A stretch of DNA of 9,062 bases from an uncultured Collinsella sp. (GTDB lineage: Bacteria > Actinomycetota > Coriobacteriia > Coriobacteriales > Coriobacteriaceae): positions 1 to 9,062 of the forward strand of contig CABSZR010000043.1 of the NCBI GenBank assembly GCA_902482185.1, given 5' to 3'. This document shows, in pieces, positions 5,957 through 9,062 of this stretch (positions are counted from its first letter, which is position 1; each line of letters opens with the position of its first letter). A program made the position numbers and the translations under genes. The notes beneath the pieces were generated by a model that had not been told where the DNA came from, did not search any database, and saw nothing but the letters and a program-made list of their open reading frames with translations.

Positions 5957-6125
5957 GGGGCGCAGGGCGGGGAAACCTTCCCCTCTCGCTCACGGCTTCG
6001 CAGGGTCGCGTTGAGGGAAGGTAGTCCGGCCTCCCGCCCTGCGCTCCGGCGTTGAGTCGTCGCATGCTCGTTACAGAAAAGCTGATAATAAGTTTGTGTG
6101 CCGCCCCTTTGGGGCGGCACTTTTT
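5957..6125 (+). repeat. Hairpin-linker-terminator element, copy 2
   Basis: The outer stem GCGCAGGGCGGG (5960-5971) pairs with CCCGCCCTGCGC (6033-6044), as in copy 1. The inner stem is different in sequence, ACCTTCCC (5975-5982) with GGGAAGGT (6015-6022), but still pairs; the right arm also carries extra unpaired bases (6023-6032). The loop core (CTCTCGCTCACGGCT, then CGCAGGGTCGCG) and the linker (GCTCGTTACAGAAAAGCTGA, 6066-6085) are nearly identical to copy 1. The terminator stem is identical. It starts about 20 bases after the stop codon of the membrane-protein gene. Confidence 0.85.
6098..6125 (+). terminator. Intrinsic terminator at the end of repeat copy 2
   Basis: GTGCCGCCCC (6098-6107) pairs with GGGGCGGCAC (6111-6120) around TTT, and five T follow directly (6121-6125). 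Confidence 0.9.
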
Positions 6126-6378
6126 GTGTGGGGTCCCGGTCTCCACAATTTTCGTCAAGCTTTTGGTTAGATTTTGGTCAGTTGGCGTAAGGGTGGAAGG
6201 CCAAAAGATTGCTGACGAAAAAAGCTCAGAGAAAGTGCTGGTAGGGGAGTTGTTGAGCTTTTCGACAGCTTTTGAGCAAAAGAAACTTTGTGGCTATTGC
6301 CGGCGATTGCGTTGTCGCGGTCATGGCGGTGCGGGATGCTGGTCGTAAGCGTCGAATGCTCCGACTTTGGAGGCCAAC
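6126..6378 (+). promoter_or_regulatory. Leader region with several, partly overlapping inverted repeats
   Basis: No coding region is convincing here. Three inverted repeats are seen. First, TTTTCGTCA (6149-6157) with TGACGAAAA (6213-6221), continued by CTTTTGG (6160-6166) with CCAAAAG (6201-6207). Second, AAAAGCTCA (6220-6228) with TGAGCTTTT (6254-6262). Third, CTTTTG (6269-6274) with CAAAAG (6277-6282). The first and second share bases 6220-6221, so they compete at that edge. The layout could be an operator cluster or an RNA leader controlling the gene at 6379. No clear -35/-10 pair was found. GGAGG (6369-6373) is that gene's ribosome binding site. Confidence 0.45.
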
Positions 6379-6813
6379 ATGGACCTGTTTCTTGAGACTC
6401 CGCAGCAACAAGCTGAGCGCATGCTGCGTCAGCAGCAACGACTCATGGAGATGCAAATGCAAGGGGCGGCAGCCCAGCCCTTTGCGCAAAATGTCGTGCC
6501 CGCTGCTGTACCTGCAGCTGTGCCCGGGTGTGAATCGGCGCCAGAGGCCTATTCCGTACAGCAAGATTCATATGCGCAGGAGCTCGCGTTCGACAAGCGT
6601 CGTGCGCGTCGTCGCCGTGTGGGCCAGCGCTTGCGCACATTGGCGATGATCGTGCTCATCCCGTTAGGGCTTGCGGCCATCTTTCTGGCGTCGTATGCCC
6701 TCACGTGCATCCTCAACGGCGCATCGCCCAACGAGGTGCTCCAACATCTGTCAGCCCTCGGCCAGCGCCTAGGCGATGTCATAACAACAATCCGCGCCGG
6801 CTGGGAGAGTTAG
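6379..6813 (+). CDS. Unrecognised small single-pass membrane protein
   Basis: This 144-residue protein belongs to no family I recognise. Residues 1-35 are rich in Gln and Met (QQQAERMLRQQQRLMEMQMQ at 9-28) and could form a short coiled coil. Residues 38-60 are Ala/Pro-rich and probably disordered. A strongly basic stretch, KRRARRRR (73-80), precedes one membrane helix at about 87-111, which suggests the N-terminus is cytoplasmic. A short amphipathic tail follows (115-144). ATG 6379 is placed by a good ribosome site, GGAGG at 6369-6373; the in-frame TTG 6367 overlaps that site. It is preceded by a repeat-rich leader and followed by a lower-GC gene pair. No function is proposed. Confidence 0.7.
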   Translation: MDLFLETPQQQAERMLRQQQRLMEMQMQGAAAQPFAQNVVPAAVPAAVPGCESAPEAYSVQQDSYAQELAFDKRRARRRRVGQRLRTLAMIVLIPLGLAAIFLASYALTCILNGASPNEVLQHLSALGQRLGDVITTIRAGWES

Positions 6814-6903
6814 CGTTTGTCACATTAGGACTTCTAGGGTGTAGGGATTATCGCCACGAGCGGAATTCTTGCATCCTGTGGGTCCTGTCGTGCGACTGAA
6901 TAG

Positions 6904-6924
6904 TATTATTGAAGATAAATAATA
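6904..6924 (+). promoter_or_regulatory. AT-rich inverted repeat before the nucleotidyltransferase gene
   Basis: TATTATT (6904-6910) is the reverse complement of AATAATA (6918-6924), with a seven-base spacer, 13 bases before the start codon region. TATTAT could also serve as a -10 box. In a GC-rich genome this short AT-only patch stands out. An operator bound by the downstream helix-turn-helix protein would fit an autoregulated pair, but that is inferred. Confidence 0.4.
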
Positions 6925-6936
6925 ATAGGATTTGTT

Positions 6937-7467
6937 ATGTATAAGCAGGATTTAGAACAGACTCTTTTGGGCATTGACGAAGAGGCGGAGCTGGAAATAG
7001 GTCCAAGAGACGACAGGCCGAACGTTGTATTGGTGGGAGGAAGCGCCTTCATGCTAAACGATGTGACGAATCGTTCGGTTACCCATGACATTGATGTGTT
7101 TGAGGCAGATAGGTGCCTCCGCGAGATCATAGCTCGGTACCCCGAGGTGAATGGTATGGCGGTGGCATATTGTAATCAGATGCCGTTCAATTACGAAGAT
7201 CGTTTGATTCCCTTGGATATTGGGGCGCGTTTTATCAGGTACTTTACGCCATCCTTGGAGGACCTGGCGGTAATGAAGCTCTATGCCTACCGTCCGAACG
7301 ACATCATCGATCTTCATAGTCAGGCATTCGTCGACCGACTTGATTGGGGGCTGCTCGAACGGCTTATATTCGACGAGGGAGAAGCACTGGCGTCGTCGCC
7401 TTCGGAGCGAAGCTATCAAGAGATGGTCTGTGCATACAGGCAATACAAAAAGGAGGTGCTCGGTTGA
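6937..7467 (+). CDS. DUF6036/AbiEii-like nucleotidyltransferase
   Basis: This 176-residue protein has the signature of the MNT/AbiEii nucleotidyltransferase superfamily. GGSA (34-37) is followed by the metal-binding D51-x-D53 in THDIDVF (49-55). LDIGARFIRYF (93-103) probably forms the strand before the third acidic site. SLEDLAVMKLYAY (106-118) and NDIIDL (121-126) resemble the conserved LExLxxxK and D-x-x-D segments of AbiEii/DUF6036 proteins. Related enzymes transfer nucleotides to tRNA or proteins as toxins, or modify a partner as antitoxins. A weak AGGA (6927-6930) precedes ATG 6937. The gene overlaps the next by four bases. It has lower GC and more AGA, AGG and ATA codons than its neighbours, suggesting horizontal transfer. 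Superfamily is likely; substrate and toxin status are unknown. Confidence 0.75.
   Translation: MYKQDLEQTLLGIDEEAELEIGPRDDRPNVVLVGGSAFMLNDVTNRSVTHDIDVFEADRCLREIIARYPEVNGMAVAYCNQMPFNYEDRLIPLDIGARFIRYFTPSLEDLAVMKLYAYRPNDIIDLHSQAFVDRLDWGLLERLIFDEGEALASSPSERSYQEMVCAYRQYKKEVLG
7451..7458 (+). promoter_or_regulatory. Strong ribosome binding site that fixes a TTG start
   Basis: AGGAGGTG is a near-perfect Shine-Dalgarno sequence five bases before TTG 7464. It lies inside the end of the nucleotidyltransferase gene and decides the start of the helix-turn-helix gene, for which a longer frame reaching back to 7344 would otherwise be possible. Confidence 0.8.
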
Positions 7468-8027
7468 ATCTGACCTTTGAGGGATTCTTAAAAGGCTATT
7501 GCCGAGAGCTATCCGGACAGCAGTCGCTGAGTTTTAGAAAATTGGTTGAGCAGGCGACGACGGATGCGCCGCGCGTGGCGGAGCCTCTGTTTTTGCTCGC
7601 TTTGGCGCAAGGAAAAGCCGAATACGTTCTGGGCTTATCCGAGGGCTCGTGGATGGAACAGGATTACCGAGACGTTTTATCCTTGTACGGCCAAGCGGGT
7701 AGCATGGCGTCTCTATGCGCCAAAAGTGAGCTCCCTAATCGTTATGCCAACGTTTGGCGTGCGTATAGAGCGGTGAAGGAAAAGCCAGCGGCCGATAGAA
7801 GGGTGAACGCCCTGATGAGAAAGAAAACGCTGGAAGCATTGGAGGAATCGGGTGTAACGCGCTATGGCCTCTGCCGTGCTCTGCGCCTGAATAAAGGAAA
7901 CGTATACGCATACTTGGCCGGCGATGACTCAAAGGTGAGCAGGAAAACGGCGCGCCGCATTATGGAATATGCGGAGGAGAGGGGCACCCAAGAAGGGGCC
8001 GGGCGCCCGGTGTGTGTGGCGGGGTAA
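7464..8027 (+). CDS. Helix-turn-helix protein coupled to the nucleotidyltransferase
   Basis: This 187-residue protein starts at TTG 7464, which overlaps the upstream stop codon in TTGA (7464-7467). The perfect AGGAGGTG five bases upstream supports it; a frame from ATG 7344 would bury 40 residues in the other gene. Residues 1-110 look mostly helical and match nothing I recognise. Residues 119-170 look like an XRE/Cro-type helix-turn-helix: RKKTLEALEESGVTRYGLCR (119-138), then ALRLNKGNVYAYLAGD (139-154), ending ARRIMEYAE. There is no histidine at all, so it is not a HEPN RNase. Translational coupling suggests fixed stoichiometry with the nucleotidyltransferase, as in toxin-antitoxin pairs. It could bind DNA to autoregulate the promoter and neutralise its partner; both are inferred. 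Confidence 0.75.
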   Translation: MNLTFEGFLKGYCRELSGQQSLSFRKLVEQATTDAPRVAEPLFLLALAQGKAEYVLGLSEGSWMEQDYRDVLSLYGQAGSMASLCAKSELPNRYANVWRAYRAVKEKPAADRRVNALMRKKTLEALEESGVTRYGLCRALRLNKGNVYAYLAGDDSKVSRKTARRIMEYAEERGTQEGAGRPVCVAG

Positions 8028-8078
8028 GATTGATCGCGGTTTTGATTGATGATCGATTGAGTTTGTTGGGCGGAGTCT

Positions 8079-9062
8079 ATGTCTGCTATTGATATCGTGC
8101 TTGTTGTGATCGCCTTGGTGGCGGTGGGGGTTGCTGTGGCTTGCACCCTCCAACTCAAGAGCCTGCGTGCCGAGTTGCGGGAGCGTGGCGACAGTAGCGC
8201 GGAAACGCTGGCAGCACTCGAGCAGGCCAACAACGCGCTCGATGCTCTGAACGCCGCGCTGGCCGAAACCCGCCGCACGGCCAATGCCATCGCGCAGCAG
8301 CAGACGACAGATGCGGCCGTGGAGCAGCAACGTTACCTGACCATCGCACGTGAGTTTTCGCAAGCTGGTGACCGGATGGATGACCTGCGCCGCGAGACGG
8401 CCCAACAGCTCGGTGCCAACCGCGAGGGCATCGAGCACCGCCTGGACAAGGTGCGCGAGACGGTCGATGCCCAACTGGGCGCCATCCGCAAGGACAACAA
8501 CGTGCAGCTCGATCAGATGCGCGCGACGGTGGACGAGAAGCTCTCCCGTACGCTCAACGATCGCCTGTCTGCATCGTTTAAGCAGGTGAGCGACCAGCTC
8601 GAGGCCGTGTACAAGGGCCTGGGCGACATGCAATCCATCGCCACCGGCGTGGGCGATCTTAAGCGCGTGCTGGGCAATGTGAAGGCGCGCGGTATTTTGG
8701 GCGAGGTGCAGCTGGGTGCGATCCTGACGGACATCCTTACGCCCGACCAGTATCTGGAAAACGTCGCCACCAAGCCCGGCGCCTCGGAGCGCGTTGAGTT
8801 TGCCGTCAAGCTGCCGGTAGACGAGGGCGATCCCGTGCTGCTGCCAATCGACTCCAAATTCCCGGGCGACGCGTACGAGCATCTGCTTGACGCACAAGAG
8901 TCGGGTGACGCTGAGGCTGTTGCCGCTGCGCGCAAGATGCTCGATGCGATGGTGAAGCGCGAGGCAAAGGACATCTGCGAAAAGTATCTGAGCGTGCCCG
9001 CGACCACCAACTTTGGCATTATGTTTGTGCCGTTTGAGGGCCTGTATGCTGAGGTCGCCAGC
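8079..9062 (+). CDS. rmuC: RmuC, DNA recombination protein, 3' end outside the window
   Basis: The first 328 residues are visible and the frame is still open at the window end. A hydrophobic N-terminal anchor (about 4-22, IDIVLVVIALVAVGVAVAC) is followed by a long Gln/Glu/Arg/Ala-rich coiled coil (about 25-190). The conserved RmuC core, related to PD-(D/E)XK nucleases, begins at about 204: RGILGEVQLGAILTDIL, then LPIDSKFPGDAY around 260 and TTNFGIMFVPFEGLYAEVAS at the end. RmuC limits inversions at short inverted repeats and is thought to act on DNA at structured or branched sites. GGGCGGAG (8068-8075) precedes ATG 8079. It begins 51 bases after the helix-turn-helix gene with no terminator between, so read-through from that pair is possible. 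The GC content returns to the level of the rest of the window. Confidence 0.92.
   Translation, partial: MSAIDIVLVVIALVAVGVAVACTLQLKSLRAELRERGDSSAETLAALEQANNALDALNAALAETRRTANAIAQQQTTDAAVEQQRYLTIAREFSQAGDRMDDLRRETAQQLGANREGIEHRLDKVRETVDAQLGAIRKDNNVQLDQMRATVDEKLSRTLNDRLSASFKQVSDQLEAVYKGLGDMQSIATGVGDLKRVLGNVKARGILGEVQLGAILTDILTPDQYLENVATKPGASERVEFAVKLPVDEGDPVLLPIDSKFPGDAYEHLLDAQESGDAEAVAAARKMLDAMVKREAKDICEKYLSVPATTNFGIMFVPFEGLYAEVAS

Noticed and set aside
5055..6125. The two repeats as a CRISPR array or an insertion sequence
   Set aside because: There are only two copies, ~165 bases long and 900 bases apart, with no spacers, no cas genes, no transposase and no target-site duplication seen.
6272..6649. 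Plus-strand frame overlapping the small membrane protein in another frame
   Set aside because: It starts at a TTG without a ribosome site and has low-complexity Arg/Cys-rich content. The frame from 6379 has a good ribosome site and a clear membrane helix.
7999..8010. Perfect palindrome CCGGGCGCCCGG as a terminator between the HTH gene and rmuC
   Set aside because: It lies inside the coding region and no T tract follows. It may simply reflect Gly/Arg/Pro codons.
7464..8027. HEPN partner of a HEPN-MNT toxin-antitoxin system
   Set aside because: The protein has no histidine, so the R-x4-6-H catalytic motif of HEPN RNases cannot be present.
7929..8897. Minus-strand frame opposite rmuC
   Set aside because: It is a shadow of the RmuC coiled-coil region. 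The forward frame carries the conserved RmuC core and simply runs off the window.

Overview
The window looks like the end of a draft-assembly contig from a GC-rich, anaerobic, gut-type actinobacterium, most like Coriobacteriia (Collinsella-like). This is inferred from strong third-position G/C, rubrerythrin, a LytS/LytT-type pair, an Rrf2 regulator and RmuC; no single marker fixes the genus. All convincing genes are on the + strand. The first 52 bases are not biological: they are an Illumina P7/Nextera i7 index primer fused to genomic sequence.

Layout. (1) 53-1698: the 3' part of a LytS-type sensor histidine kinase and its LytTR response regulator, separated by a small structured spacer and closed by an intrinsic terminator. 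(2) 1796-2263: a YfcE-like metallophosphoesterase with its own terminator. (3) 2455-2644: a complete tRNA-Asp(GTC) unit with promoter and terminator. (4) 2763-4380: a palindrome-rich promoter region, an Rrf2 regulator carrying an Fe-S-type cysteine set, and a short MutY-like DNA glycosylase 21 bases downstream. The glycosylase lacks the usual Fe-S cysteines, and its first codons form a strong hairpin. (5) 4495-5034: rubrerythrin, for peroxide defence. (6) 5055-6125: two direct copies of a ~165-base element (long hairpin, conserved linker, intrinsic terminator) flanking an unrecognised four-helix membrane protein. The hairpin stems differ in sequence between the copies but both still pair. (7) 6126-6813: a leader with several inverted repeats, then an unrecognised single-pass membrane protein. 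(8) 6937-8027: an AT-rich promoter region and a translationally coupled pair, a DUF6036/AbiEii-like nucleotidyltransferase and a helix-turn-helix protein. This resembles a toxin-antitoxin or defence module and shows signs of transfer. (9) 8079-9062: RmuC, cut off by the window end.

The Rrf2, MutY-like and rubrerythrin genes form a plausible redox and oxidative-damage neighbourhood, although rubrerythrin is probably a separate transcript. The strongest candidates for something undescribed are the duplicated hairpin-linker-terminator element and the nucleotidyltransferase/HTH pair.
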